From Neobacillus sp. PS2-9 (lineage in GTDB: Bacteria > Bacillota > Bacilli > Bacillales > Cytobacillaceae): a stretch of DNA of 64,000 nucleotides. Below are positions 35,402 through 45,203 of the stretch, piece by piece. The DNA is taken from contig NZ_CP133269.1 in the NCBI RefSeq assembly GCF_030915525.1, positions 4,065,001-4,129,000 on the forward strand, written 5' to 3'. Every line of letters starts with the position of its first letter. Position 1 is the first letter of the stretch. The notes beneath the pieces were generated by a model. The model was not told the origin of the DNA. It saw only the letters and a program-made list of their open reading frames with translations, and did no database searches. The position numbers and the translations under genes are program-made.

Positions 35402-36763
35402 TCAATTTCCATTATTAATTGGTAAAAGTAACTCTACATTGGTTCCTGATCCTTCTTTGCTAATTATTTTAATATCCCCTTTGTGTAGTTTTATAATACT
35501 TTTGGCAATATGAAGACCCAATCCAGAACCTCCAGTTTCTCGGCTTCTTGCTTTATCCACTCTGTAAAACCGTTCAAAAATATTGTCTATTTCTTCTTTT
35601 GGTATCCCAATTCCATAATCTTTTATATCAATGATTGCATGATGCTGATCCTTTTTTAAAAAGACTTCAATTCTGTCATTGCTATATTTAATCGCATTAT
35701 CCAGCAAGATGATGATAACTTGTTTAATCTTTAATTCATCTGCACGAATGATGATGGGAATTTCTTCATAATGTAATGTTATTTCCCGCTTATAAACATC
35801 TTTTAGTTGTTTTAAAATATCTTTGCATAAATTAACCAAATTTACTTCGTTTATTTCTAATACATTTTCTTTTTCTAATGTGGCTAATTCTAAAAAAGTT
35901 TCGGTCATTTTTTGTATTCTAGTTGCCTCAGAATGAATGGCTTTAAGTGCTTCTTCCGCCATTTCATTATTTTCTATTCCATGTCTCCTTAGAAGATTAG
36001 CGTAGCTCTTAATGACTGTTAATGGTGTCTTTAATTCATGCGATGCATCAGAAACAAATTGTTTTTGTCTTTCCATATTTATTAGAAGCCTATTAATCAT
36101 ACGGTTAAAGGTTCTCGCCATGGTTTGGAGTTCATCTTTTGTCTTATTTTGAACGGTGATGATTTTAGGAACACCACTCTTTTCTATTTCCTCCATCGTT
36201 TTAATCATATTAGCTATCGGTCTCATTATCATATTAGCTAGCCATCTTCCTCCCAGCAAAGATAATAAAGCAGCTAATACAGTAGAAATAATTAAGATTG
36301 CCCTTAACATTTCTTTTCTCGCTTCTAGCCCCCTTAATCGTTCTCCAATTTCCAAGGTTTTATTTCCATTATAAAATGGAACACGAACAATCAATACTTC
36401 CTCTTCTCCATGTTCAGTAGAAATCAGATGGGTTTTAGTCTGTTTTATTAATGTTGATTGACCTTTAATTTTTTTTGAAAGTAACTTGTCATTTGTCACC
36501 TCATAAATCAGCTTGTTCTTTTGATCCATAATTCTTATATAGGAATGTTCTGTTAAATAATCTTCTAATTCCCTTTTCATACTAGTAAAAGATTGAATTG
36601 TATTAAGGTCTTTTACTATATCTCCTGCTTTTTGAAAAAGCATATCTTCTTCCATATTTACTGTTGTTTTCATAAATAATAAAAAAACACCGAAATTTAT
36701 AAGGATTAATATGCAAAGCATCCAAGCAGTCGTTAATAAATTAATTTTTGTTGTGATCTTCAT
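35402..36763 (-). CDS. Sensor histidine kinase (YkoH-like)
   Basis: 453 residues from the ATG 7 bases behind AGGGAG (the TTG one codon earlier is less likely). Two helices (about 10-30 and 155-175) flank an outer sensing domain of about 120 residues. HAMP follows, then the H-box FVSDASHELKTPLTVIKSY, the N-box and the G-box GSGLGLHIAKSI. It overlaps its response regulator by 23 bases. Size and layout match B. subtilis YkoH. The neighbouring lipid and efflux genes suggest it senses membrane damage or an amphipathic antimicrobial. Confidence 0.9.
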   Translation of the reverse strand: MKITTKINLLTTAWMLCILILINFGVFLLFMKTTVNMEEDMLFQKAGDIVKDLNTIQSFTSMKRELEDYLTEHSYIRIMDQKNKLIYEVTNDKLLSKKIKGQSTLIKQTKTHLISTEHGEEEVLIVRVPFYNGNKTLEIGERLRGLEARKEMLRAILIISTVLAALLSLLGGRWLANMIMRPIANMIKTMEEIEKSGVPKIITVQNKTKDELQTMARTFNRMINRLLINMERQKQFVSDASHELKTPLTVIKSYANLLRRHGIENNEMAEEALKAIHSEATRIQKMTETFLELATLEKENVLEINEVNLVNLCKDILKQLKDVYKREITLHYEEIPIIIRADELKIKQVIIILLDNAIKYSNDRIEVFLKKDQHHAIIDIKDYGIGIPKEEIDNIFERFYRVDKARSRETGGSGLGLHIAKSIIKLHKGDIKIISKEGSGTNVELLLPINNGN

Positions 36764-37457
36764 CAATAATCTCCCTTATGGTAAAACCAATTCCTCTTAT
36801 AGTAGTAATTAATTGAGTAGGGAAGTCTTCATCAATTTTTTTTCTTAGATGTCTAATAAAAACATCAATTACGTTAGTTTCACCCTCGTATTCATACCCC
36901 CAAACCTTAAGAATAATATTATCTCGTGTAACCACTTTATTTTTATTGAGTACTAAATACACCAAGAAATCATATTCTTTGGGTGTTAATGTAATAGATT
37001 TTCTTCCTCTTTTTACTTCTCTTGTTTCTGTGTTTATGATTAGGTCATCCACTGTCAATATAGATTTCTCTTCGTAGGATTCTTCATTTTTAGGAGTATT
37101 TCGCAGGCATGCACGTATTCTTGCTAATAATTCTTCTATTTCAAAAGGCTTTGTGACATAGTCATTAGCACCCTGATCCAATCCCGCTACTTTATCAAAA
37201 GTAGTATTTCTAGCTGTTAAAAGAATGACAGGGGTATTACAATTTTCCTTTCTTAATCTTCTTAAAACATCTATTCCGCTTAACCCCGGCAGCATGACAT
37301 CCAACAAAATCAAGTCCATTTTCGTTTGCAAGGCGGTTTCTAATCCTGCCTTACCATCATGTTCTACTGTTACTTGATAGCCCTCGTACTCTAATTCCAC
37401 TTTTAAAACACGAGCAATCTGAACCTCATCTTCAATGACAAGAATATGTGTACTCAT
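36741..37457 (-). CDS. OmpR/PhoB-type response regulator (YkoG-like)
   Basis: 238 residues. The receiver domain has the acidic pocket (VIEDE), phospho-acceptor Asp in LILLDVMLPG, and Lys in VTKPFE. The C-terminal winged helix has LTPKEYDFLVYLVLNKNKVVTRDNI and VDVFIRHLRKKID. Such regulators bind direct repeats spaced 11 bp; triple TTAA repeats with that spacing lie at 38895 and 39582, upstream of the dedA-PAP2 operon that includes this gene and between pssA and the RND gene. Confidence 0.92.
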   Translation of the reverse strand: MSTHILVIEDEVQIARVLKVELEYEGYQVTVEHDGKAGLETALQTKMDLILLDVMLPGLSGIDVLRRLRKENCNTPVILLTARNTTFDKVAGLDQGANDYVTKPFEIEELLARIRACLRNTPKNEESYEEKSILTVDDLIINTETREVKRGRKSITLTPKEYDFLVYLVLNKNKVVTRDNIILKVWGYEYEGETNVIDVFIRHLRKKIDEDFPTQLITTIRGIGFTIREIIDEDHNKN

Positions 37458-37515
37458 CTACACTCATCCCTTCTAACCAATAGTAAATAAACCCCTTTGT
37501 TACCTTAATTTCCGC

Positions 37516-38793
37516 TCAATACTTTTCCATCACAAGTCGTAACATTTCAAACAATAAGATATTAAAAACTAGCCAGACACAGCCATATACATAACCACCA
37601 ACAATATCACTTGGCAGTGCATTATTCGATGCAATTGTTTCAATTGCTATACCTATTAATAAGATAAATCCAAAGATACTTCCCAAAATAGGCTTATAAT
37701 TCTTTTGCGAATGTCGGTTAAGTAAAAATAAACATGCTCCATATATAATGAAGGTAATAGTAGCGTTTAGATCAGGAAATTTATCGGAATGATATTTTCC
37801 AGTGAACCCTATCAATTCAAGATAGCTAAAAATTTGTATGATTGTTTCATGAAACAGCATTGCTCCTAATATTGAAACAATGAGTAGAAGATATTCTAAG
37901 AGCTTGTTCCTTCCTTTTGTCCAAATTCTTATAATCGTTACACAAATCAATGCACCTAGAGCATATGGAGTTTTGAATACGAGAAATATTTTCATCCAGT
38001 TCATATAAACCACAGATTGAACCATGTATTCAACAATTTCATTAAATTGAGTGAACTCATTATATAAATAATCTTGAGCTAGTCCAAGCATCAAGGTAAC
38101 CATTCCAATTAAAACTAAAGTAAGAAAAATAAGAAATATTTCAGTTGCTCTAATTGTTTTCAATCGTACAATCAATTGCTTCAACAAATGAATAATAGAT
38201 TCCTTTATTTTAACTTTATAATATCGATAAGCTAAATACCCAAGTAACACTATCATAAAAACAATAATAAAAAACATAAAATACTTACTTGCTGATTGAT
38301 GAAAAACCTCCCAACGAGGTCCCAAAACTTTTCCTAAAGTAATAAAACAAAATCCCCATAGAAATGATCCTGTGTAAGCGGGAATGAAAAATTTTCGGAA
38401 AGGCATTCTAGAAATACCCGAAATATAACCAGTAAAGTGCCTTATCCCTGGAATAAAATAGGCAAAGACCAAGAGTTTACTACCTGATTGATCAAACCAA
38501 GCGGCCGTTTTTTTATATCTCTCAGGTCCCAGATGAATGAATTTCCCATATTTTTCGATTAATTTATAGCCTCCAGCTTTACCAATCCAGTACGTTACGG
38601 TAATACCAACACCACCTGAAAGAAAGACAGTAAAGAGTGCCAAAGCGTAATTCATTTTCCCCTGAAATACGAAATAGCCAGCATAGCTCATTAAAAATTC
38701 CCCTGATATTGGCAGAGCTAAGAGTTCTAGAAAAATACCAATAAATAATATCAGATAACTGTGTTGTTCAAATAATGATATTAAATATGACAT
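37516..38793 (-). CDS. DedA-PAP2 fusion membrane protein with degenerate phosphatase site
   Basis: 425 residues. The first 200 are a DedA (VTT) domain with the hallmark acidic and arginine motifs (PISGEF near 28-33, FIPGIRHFTGYISG 113-126). DedA proteins move lipids such as undecaprenyl phosphate or phosphatidylethanolamine across the membrane. The second half (about 215-425) resembles a PAP2 phosphatase, but FPSGH is replaced by FPDLN (339-343) and the last motif reads NNALPSDIVGG without the Arg and His. It should therefore be catalytically dead, perhaps a lipid-binding part. It is the first gene of an operon with the two-component system (58-base gap). RBS TGGGGG. Confidence 0.85.
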   Translation of the reverse strand: MSYLISLFEQHSYLILFIGIFLELLALPISGEFLMSYAGYFVFQGKMNYALALFTVFLSGGVGITVTYWIGKAGGYKLIEKYGKFIHLGPERYKKTAAWFDQSGSKLLVFAYFIPGIRHFTGYISGISRMPFRKFFIPAYTGSFLWGFCFITLGKVLGPRWEVFHQSASKYFMFFIIVFMIVLLGYLAYRYYKVKIKESIIHLLKQLIVRLKTIRATEIFLIFLTLVLIGMVTLMLGLAQDYLYNEFTQFNEIVEYMVQSVVYMNWMKIFLVFKTPYALGALICVTIIRIWTKGRNKLLEYLLLIVSILGAMLFHETIIQIFSYLELIGFTGKYHSDKFPDLNATITFIIYGACLFLLNRHSQKNYKPILGSIFGFILLIGIAIETIASNNALPSDIVGGYVYGCVWLVFNILLFEMLRLVMEKY

Positions 38794-38894
38794 ATTAATG
38801 CCCCCATAGTTTATGAAAAGGAAATCAACTTAAGTAGAACAATCGTGTTAGCTTTACTAACAATGTACCACCATTTTAGATTGGATTTTATTTT

Positions 38895-38922
38895 TTAATG
38901 GATAATTAATGTTTTATTAAGA
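38895..38922. promoter_or_regulatory. Candidate response-regulator site: three TTAA boxes at 11-bp spacing
   Basis: TTAATG, 5 bases, TTAATG, 5 bases, TTAAGA. It lies about 100 bases before the dedA-PAP2 start. The same arrangement occurs at 39582. Because TTAA is palindromic, the strand cannot be fixed. The region is AT-rich, so chance is possible. Confidence 0.45.
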
Positions 38923-38945
38923 GTACAAAAAGATTAATGGATAAA

Positions 38946-38988
38946 ATAAAAAAGCTATTTCCCTTCGAAAAGGTTATTAGCTTTTTTC
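38946..38988 (-). terminator. Terminator after pssA
   Basis: AAAAAAGCTATT and ATTAGCTTTTTT pair, with an inner CCTTCGAAAAGG stem-loop, followed by Ts on the minus strand. Confidence 0.75.
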
Positions 38989-38999
38989 TGAATTATAGA

Positions 39000-39491
39000 T
39001 TAAAGTTTTTTAACCTTAATAGGACTTACCATTAAAAGAGCAAGAATTAAAGTAATCCATGCATTGCTATAAGAAAAGAACCCCATTGCAGCAAGCGGCA
39101 ATCCAGCTGCTGGAATTGGCAATCCGCTAAAATACCCAATGGTTGGTTTAACATTAAACTTAGCTAATCTTAACGCACCCATTATTGGGAAAAGGATAAA
39201 TGCCAAAGAAGTTAAAATGGACGTTGATTCAATTGTATGAAATATCAGCGCAGGAGCAACACCAAAACTAACAATATCCGCTAAGGAATCCAATTGTACA
39301 CCTATTTCACTGTTAACTTTTAATCCTCTTGCAACCCTCCCGTCAAGAAGATCAAAAATAGCTGAAATAACAATTAAAATAGAAGCAACTTCTAAAAATC
39401 CACTCATATTACAAGTTATGGAAAGAACTCCACACAATAAATTTCCCAATGTAAATAAATTGGGTACCGCTTTTGCTACCTGACTAAACAA
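39000..39491 (-). CDS. pssA: Phosphatidylserine synthase (CDP-alcohol phosphatidyltransferase)
   Basis: 163 residues from the TTG 6 bases behind GGAGGG; the longer frame runs through that site. The CDP-alcohol signature is complete: DLLDGRVARGLKVNSEIGVQLDSLAD, holding the Asp residues that bind Mg2+ and CDP-diacylglycerol. PNLFTLGNLLCG is typical of PssA. It makes phosphatidylserine from CDP-diacylglycerol and serine in the membrane. No psd (decarboxylase) gene follows, unlike B. subtilis pssA-ybfM-psd, where ybfM encodes a DedA protein; here a DedA fusion is the next gene downstream. It may be a second PssA used under envelope stress. Confidence 0.88.
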   Translation of the reverse strand: MFSQVAKAVPNLFTLGNLLCGVLSITCNMSGFLEVASILIVISAIFDLLDGRVARGLKVNSEIGVQLDSLADIVSFGVAPALIFHTIESTSILTSLAFILFPIMGALRLAKFNVKPTIGYFSGLPIPAAGLPLAAMGFFSYSNAWITLILALLMVSPIKVKKL

Positions 39492-39581
39492 GGTTGTCCC
39501 TCCTGACTTTAGCAATTTCACCACTTTAATTAGAATTTTCTATATATCCTTCCGTTTATTCTTTAAACCACATTTTGCATC

Positions 39582-39632
39582 TTAATGAAAGATTAATGAT
39601 TTATTAGGGGAATATACAGGTTTATTTTATAT
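39582..39632 (+). promoter_or_regulatory. Candidate response-regulator site and promoter of the RND-bcrC unit
   Basis: TTAATG, 5 bases, TTAATG, 5 bases, TTAGGG (39582-39609); 17 bases later TTATAT (39627-39632) could be the -10, so the third box would take the -35 place. This is the arrangement of PhoB-type activated promoters. It lies in the divergent gap between pssA and the RND gene. Confidence 0.45.
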
Positions 39633-39735
39633 CATTAACTTGCCCTACTTGATTGAAGTATTATTCTTGAATTCACTACAAAAACAACAAAGTTATTTGG
39701 GTTAAGTTGATATAAAACTTTGGGGAGGAAAAGCA

Positions 39736-42700
39736 ATGAAAAGACTAATAGAAGCTACCATGCAAAGAGCCATTCTTATGATTGTGTGTGTTGTAATCAT
39801 TTTGGCTTGGGGAGGAATCTCTGCTTACCAGATGCAAAAAGATTATTTGCCTGGGATTAACAATACTACTCTTTCAGTTAGTATGAGAGTTCCTGGTTTA
39901 CAGGCTGAACAAGTAAAACAGCAAGTGACCGATAATTTGGCAAGTGCTGTCAAAGTAGTAGATGAACTTTCTAATGTGGAAAGCACATCTTATGATGGCG
40001 GATTATTTATGAGTTTGTATTTCCCAATGGATACAGACATGAAACTAGCGGAAGATCAAGTAAACAAAGCGTTGGCAAATGCGGATCTTCCATCAACTAT
40101 TACAAGCACTCCTTCGGTAACACGTTTAACAACTAGTTCATTCCCGATTTTGACTTACAGTGTCACCAGTTCAAAATTGGATGAACAAACACTACGTTCA
40201 ACTGCAACACAGGAAATTGGGAAACAATTAAAATCTGTTCCTGGTGTATCAGATGTATCAGTCATTGGTGGAGCGAAAGATGGATATGTATTAACCATCC
40301 GTATGAAGGACCTATTAAAAAACGGATTAACTTTGGATGATGTGAATAAATCTTTTGTGTTGGCAGTTCCATCCATGCCTCAAGGGAATATCGTAAACAA
40401 TCAATTATCCATACCAGTTTCATTTGATGGATTACCATTAACAGTGCAACAAATGGAAAACGCAACAATTAAAAATAAGGAAGGAAAAGTTATTCCTATA
40501 TCAGCGTTTGGTACCATCACTCATTCTTTAAATGACGTAAAAACCGTTTCCAGAACAAACGGAGCGCCGAGTGTAACTTTAAATGTTATCAAAACACCAT
40601 CGGCCAATATTACAGATGTGGCTGACCAAGTAAAAGACCGTGTGGCACATCTTCAATTGGATACCGTAAATCCAAAAGATGTTTCGTTCAAAGTTCTACT
40701 TGACCGTGAAAAAGAATTAAACAGTTCTCTGTTCGGATTGGTACGAGAAGGTTTACTTGGCTGTTTATTTTCAATGATTTGTGTGTTCTTCTTTTTCCGA
40801 AATGTAAGAAGCACATTATTAATTGCGATTTCACTACCAATTTCATTACTAGCAACAACGGCCTTCTTAAAATCAATGGGTATCACGCTAAATATTCTAA
40901 CCGTTTCAGGTTTGATTGTAGCGATGGGCCGAATTGTCGATGACTCGATTGTTATCCTTGACAACATGTACCGAAAGAGAGAAGAACAGAAGGATAAGCC
41001 CTTACTTGCTATTCTCGCATTATCTGTCGTTGAAATGATTCCAGCAATCTTAGGTTCTACGTTAACAACGATTTCTGTTTATATTCCTATTGCATTTGTT
41101 GGTGGAGCCATAAGTGCTTCATACAGCGGTTTTGCTTGGTCGGTCGTAATTGCCTTAATCATTTCATTCTTTGTTGCGATGCTTGTGATTCCTGCACTTG
41201 CTTTTATAGGATGGAAAGGCGGAAACGGGGAAAAACAAACCGTCAAACTCGACTCAAAAATGAAGCCAATTCTTCAATCAGCTTTTAAACATAAGAAAGA
41301 AATGATTATTGTATCGATCTTAGTGTTTTTAGCTGCTGGTGCTTATTCCGCTTTTCTTCCAGTAAGTTTATTACCTAGTGGAAAAATCGGACAAATTGCC
41401 ATTAAAGCAGAATTGCCAAAAGGAAGCACCTTAATTCAAGTAAATTCTGAAGTACAAAAAATCGAGAAAGCATTAAAAGAAAATTCAAAGGTTACGGCAT
41501 ACTCAGCCAATTTCGGTTCAACCATGACACCACAAAGTGATGATGTGTTTGACCAGGGTGGCGGCTTTATAACCTATCCAAACGTCGCTAACCTTTCCGT
41601 CGTATTGAAGAATGACAAAGATGCTGATTCAGTCATTAAACAATTGAAAAAGCAACTTCCGTCATTATCTAAAGATGTTACTTTTACTGTAACAAGCCAA
41701 AACATTTCTGGTGATGATTCACAAATGCGTATCTTGTTTACTGGTTCAAATCAAGCGACTTTGGATCAAGTAGCTCAAGAAGCAAGAACGAACTTATCAA
41801 AAATTGCCGACTTAAGTGTTGATGGAAAAGTTGATTTAACGAACGGTGCACCTAAGTACAAAGTAACATTTGACCAAAAAGCAATTCAAAATAAAGGTGT
41901 AAAAGTTGCGGACATTCTAATGGTCATCAATCGTTATATGTCTCAATCGAAAGACGCAACTATTACGGTGGATCACAAAGCACTTCCTGTTGACCAATAT
42001 TTAGATCAAATCGCATCAGGAACAAATGCAACGATTAGCATAAATGCAACTGCTGATGATGTTATTGCATCTCTATCTACTGAAACGTTTATTGGCAATA
42101 ATGGTGAAATGGTCCGTTTTGACCAATTAGCAAAGATTACAAAAAATCAGGCTCCTTCAACGATTAGCGAACGAGATGGCGAACCATTCTCCCTTGTCAC
42201 AGCACAGATTACATCAAATGATATTAGTAAAGTGTCAAGTCAAGCAGACAAAGCTCTAAGCAGCATGAAACTTCCTAAAGATGTAACGTACTCATTAGGA
42301 GGAATTTCAGAACAAGTAAAACAAATGATTTTCGATATGTCAGTTGCCGTTGCTTTTTCGATCCTATTAGTTTTACTAATCACGTCTTCCATTTTCAAGG
42401 GATGGAGAGCACCGTTATCTGTACTTTTAAGCATTCCACTTGCTTTAAGTGGTGTAGTCATTACACTAATTTTGTTCCATGGAGAATGGAATTTGGCCGC
42501 ATTAATCGGTGTTCTTATGCTTACAGGTATTGTAGTGACGAACGGAATAGTGTTAATTGATAAAATTGAAAGAAATCGCAGAGAAGGAATGCCTATTAAA
42601 GAGGCAGTATTAAATGGTAGCCTTTCAAGGATTAGACCTATATTAATGACAGCAGCAGCAACAGTCCTTACGTTGTTACCACTTGCATTTTCTCATAATG

Positions 42701-42858
42701 CTGATACGGTCATTTCTCAAACACTTGGTATTGTTGTGATTGGTGGCATGATAACTTCTACAATCAACAGCTTTATCATCATTCCAATCATTTATGAATG
42801 GTTGCATAAAAAATCTGCTTCAAAAAATATTACAACAACTACAAAAACTATTAATTAG
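39736..42858 (+). CDS. RND-family efflux permease (SwrC-like)
   Basis: 1040 residues with the full AcrB/SwrC layout: helix 1, a large outer loop (about 35-335), helices 2-6, a cytoplasmic link, helix 7, a second outer loop (about 550-860) and helices 8-12. The proton-relay Asp pair is in GLIVAMGRIVDDSIVILDN. Gram-positive RND pumps such as SwrC (about 1065 residues) expel lipopeptides and similar amphiphiles from the membrane. RBS GGGGAGG. It is followed at 72 bases by bcrC. Confidence 0.93.
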   Translation: MKRLIEATMQRAILMIVCVVIILAWGGISAYQMQKDYLPGINNTTLSVSMRVPGLQAEQVKQQVTDNLASAVKVVDELSNVESTSYDGGLFMSLYFPMDTDMKLAEDQVNKALANADLPSTITSTPSVTRLTTSSFPILTYSVTSSKLDEQTLRSTATQEIGKQLKSVPGVSDVSVIGGAKDGYVLTIRMKDLLKNGLTLDDVNKSFVLAVPSMPQGNIVNNQLSIPVSFDGLPLTVQQMENATIKNKEGKVIPISAFGTITHSLNDVKTVSRTNGAPSVTLNVIKTPSANITDVADQVKDRVAHLQLDTVNPKDVSFKVLLDREKELNSSLFGLVREGLLGCLFSMICVFFFFRNVRSTLLIAISLPISLLATTAFLKSMGITLNILTVSGLIVAMGRIVDDSIVILDNMYRKREEQKDKPLLAILALSVVEMIPAILGSTLTTISVYIPIAFVGGAISASYSGFAWSVVIALIISFFVAMLVIPALAFIGWKGGNGEKQTVKLDSKMKPILQSAFKHKKEMIIVSILVFLAAGAYSAFLPVSLLPSGKIGQIAIKAELPKGSTLIQVNSEVQKIEKALKENSKVTAYSANFGSTMTPQSDDVFDQGGGFITYPNVANLSVVLKNDKDADSVIKQLKKQLPSLSKDVTFTVTSQNISGDDSQMRILFTGSNQATLDQVAQEARTNLSKIADLSVDGKVDLTNGAPKYKVTFDQKAIQNKGVKVADILMVINRYMSQSKDATITVDHKALPVDQYLDQIASGTNATISINATADDVIASLSTETFIGNNGEMVRFDQLAKITKNQAPSTISERDGEPFSLVTAQITSNDISKVSSQADKALSSMKLPKDVTYSLGGISEQVKQMIFDMSVAVAFSILLVLLITSSIFKGWRAPLSVLLSIPLALSGVVITLILFHGEWNLAALIGVLMLTGIVVTNGIVLIDKIERNRREGMPIKEAVLNGSLSRIRPILMTAAATVLTLLPLAFSHNADTVISQTLGIVVIGGMITSTINSFIIIPIIYEWLHKKSASKNITTTTKTIN

Positions 42859-42930
42859 AATTTTATGTACAATTTTGTATCTGGCTTCATTAACAATGAA
42901 TGAAGTCAGATAAAAGAAATGGGTGATAAA

Positions 42931-43512
42931 ATGAATTACAATATATTTCAAGCAATCAATCAATTTGCAGGTAAACATCCCATTATGGATAGATTAATGG
43001 TTTTTACTACGCACTATGCTCTGATTGTTTACGCTATCGTTTTACTTCTTATGTGGTTTTTTGGCAAAGAACAACATAAATATTCTGTTGTGTATGCTGC
43101 AATAACTGGTGGGTTAGGGCTGTTTATAAATTTTATCCTAGGGCATATTTATTATGAACCCCGACCATTTGAAACACATAAGGTTCATCTGCTAATTCAA
43201 CATGCAAAAGATACTTCTTTTCCAAGCGACCATTCAACAGGGGCTTTTTCCCTAGCACTAGCGGTATTGTTGCCCCAACGGAAAATTGGTTTAGGTATGC
43301 TTGTGTTTGCAATTTTAACAGGGATATCTCGAATTTACGTGGGACATCATTATCCATTTGATGTACTTGGCAGCTTGGTTGTAGGGTTATTTGCAAGTAC
43401 ACTTATTTACAAATTTAGTTCCTTATTAATCCCCATTCCTCAAACAATAATTAATATTTATAATCAAATCCCTTTAGTTCCGAAGACTAATCAAAAAGTA
43501 AAACATAATTGA
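42931..43512 (+). CDS. bcrC: Undecaprenyl-diphosphate phosphatase BcrC
   Basis: 193 residues from the ATG behind GGGTGA (MNYNIFQAIN matches the start of B. subtilis BcrC, MNYEIFKAI). PAP2 motifs are complete: YYEPRPF (75-80), FPSDHSTG (97-104), GISRIYVGHHYPFDVLGS (131-148). It removes phosphate from undecaprenyl diphosphate on the outer face, recycling the carrier for wall synthesis and giving bacitracin resistance. It follows the RND gene with only a short gap, so both probably respond to the same envelope signal. Confidence 0.92.
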   Translation: MNYNIFQAINQFAGKHPIMDRLMVFTTHYALIVYAIVLLLMWFFGKEQHKYSVVYAAITGGLGLFINFILGHIYYEPRPFETHKVHLLIQHAKDTSFPSDHSTGAFSLALAVLLPQRKIGLGMLVFAILTGISRIYVGHHYPFDVLGSLVVGLFASTLIYKFSSLLIPIPQTIINIYNQIPLVPKTNQKVKHN

Positions 43513-43525
43513 TGTTGAAATATCT

Positions 43526-43565
43526 TAAAGGGACAGCTAAAACATTAGCTGTCCCCCTTGTTTTA
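43526..43565 (+). terminator. Terminator after bcrC
   Basis: GGGACAGCTAA and TTAGCTGTCCC around a 4-base loop, then CCTTGTTTT. Confidence 0.85.
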
Positions 43566-43623
43566 TATGAGCTTCCATTAAACATGGATGTAAAATCATA
43601 ATTTTATTTGAAATTGAAGATGC

Positions 43624-43670
43624 AAAAAAAGCCTGTCACCAAGGCATAATTATCCCTTGGTGACAGGCTC
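43624..43670 (-). terminator. Terminator after the SulP gene
   Basis: GCCTGTCACCAAGG and CCTTGGTGACAGGC (14-bp perfect stem) followed by seven Ts on the minus strand. Confidence 0.9.
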
Positions 43671-43724
43671 CTTCATTTTCAAAAATTCACAATAATATTT
43701 AGAGCAGAAAGTGTATTTAACCCT

Positions 43725-45203
43725 TTAGTGACTAGCAACTTTCTCAAGTCCACCAGGCTTGTTATGAACTGCAATTTTGTCAATGAGTTTATTGCTTTCC
43801 GTGTTTAATCCTTTTAGATTTACCTTAACACCATTTTGATGATACTTTATGACCACTTTATCAATGGCACCAACAGCAGAATCATCCCAAAGATGAGCAT
43901 TTGATAAATCTAAATCAATTTCATTTATGTTTTCTTTAAAATCAAAACTTTTAACAAAATCGGTTACGGAAGCAAAGAAAAGTTGACCCGAAACATGATA
44001 AATCTTTTTATGAGAACCCTTAGCTGAAAGGCTCGTTACTTTCACTTTTGAAATCTTTGAAGCAAAGAAAATGGCACTTAGTATAACTCCCACCAAAACA
44101 CCCATAGATAAGTTATCCGTCTTTACCACTGTAATAACAGTCACGATCATAACAATCGTATCGGTAACTGGTACCTTTTTTAATGTTTTTAGGCAAGACC
44201 AATCAAAAGTTCCAATTGAAACCATAAACATAACTCCGACTAATGCAGCCATTGGAATTTGTACTAGGAATCCTTTAAGCAACATGATTAGTGTCAATAA
44301 AAATGCACCTGCAACAAATGTAGATAAACGTCCTCTACCACCAGATTTAACATTGATGACAGACTGACCAATCATCGCACATCCAGCCATACCGCCAAAA
44401 AATCCTGATACAATATTAGCGATACCTTGCCCACGTGCTTCCTTATTTTTATCACTTTCTGTATCTGTCATGTCATCTACTATAGAAGCAGTTAAAAGTG
44501 TTTCCACTAGTCCTACCATAGCAATAGACAAGGAATAAGGAAAAATGATTTGAAATGTCTCTAAGTTAAACGGAATGTCTGGAATCAAAAATATCGGTAA
44601 TTTGGAGGTCAATTCACCCATGTCCCCAACAGTACGAACATCGCTTCCTGTAAATATTGAAATTGCTGTAATTACAATAATCGCAACTAATGGTGATGGA
44701 ACAGCTTTTGTAAAACGAGGTAGGATGTAAATAATAGCTAAAGCACCTGCGACCATGGCATACATCTGCCATGTTGCTCCTTTAAATTGAACTAATTGAG
44801 CTGAAAAGATTAATATTGCAAGGGCATTAACAAATCCAGTCATTACGGATCTAGGAACAAATTTCATCAAACGACCTAGTTTTAAAGCTCCCATGATTAT
44901 TTGTAAAACTCCAGTTAGAATGGTTGCTGCCAGTAAATATTGCAAACCATGATCTTTAACCAGTGTCACCATTAATAAAGCCGTTGCACCCGTGGCAGCT
45001 GAGATCATCCCAGGTCTTCCACCCACAAAAGCAATCGTAACGGCAATACAAAATGAAGCGTACAATCCCACCATCGGATCTACACCTGCGATAATTGAGA
45101 ATGCAATTGCCTCTGGAATTAAAGCAAGCGCAACAACAATACCTGCTAAAACATCTCCCTTGACGTTTCCAAACCATGAATATTTAATTGTACTTAAATT
45201 CAA
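43725..45203 (-). CDS. SulP-family anion transporter with STAS domain
   Basis: 492 residues from the TTG 8 bases behind GGGAGAGG. The membrane domain (about 1-400) has [33 protein letters not shown], the SulP signature, and [23 protein letters not shown]. The C-terminal STAS domain (about 405-490) has [22 protein letters not shown]. SulP proteins carry sulfate, bicarbonate or other anions; the closest B. subtilis type is YvdB, which lies beside a carbonic anhydrase, but no such gene is here. The substrate is left open. Confidence 0.9.
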   Translation of the reverse strand: MNLSTIKYSWFGNVKGDVLAGIVVALALIPEAIAFSIIAGVDPMVGLYASFCIAVTIAFVGGRPGMISAATGATALLMVTLVKDHGLQYLLAATILTGVLQIIMGALKLGRLMKFVPRSVMTGFVNALAILIFSAQLVQFKGATWQMYAMVAGALAIIYILPRFTKAVPSPLVAIIVITAISIFTGSDVRTVGDMGELTSKLPIFLIPDIPFNLETFQIIFPYSLSIAMVGLVETLLTASIVDDMTDTESDKNKEARGQGIANIVSGFFGGMAGCAMIGQSVINVKSGGRGRLSTFVAGAFLLTLIMLLKGFLVQIPMAALVGVMFMVSIGTFDWSCLKTLKKVPVTDTIVMIVTVITVVKTDNLSMGVLVGVILSAIFFASKISKVKVTSLSAKGSHKKIYHVSGQLFFASVTDFVKSFDFKENINEIDLDLSNAHLWDDSAVGAIDKVVIKYHQNGVKVNLKGLNTESNKLIDKIAVHNKPGGLEKVASH

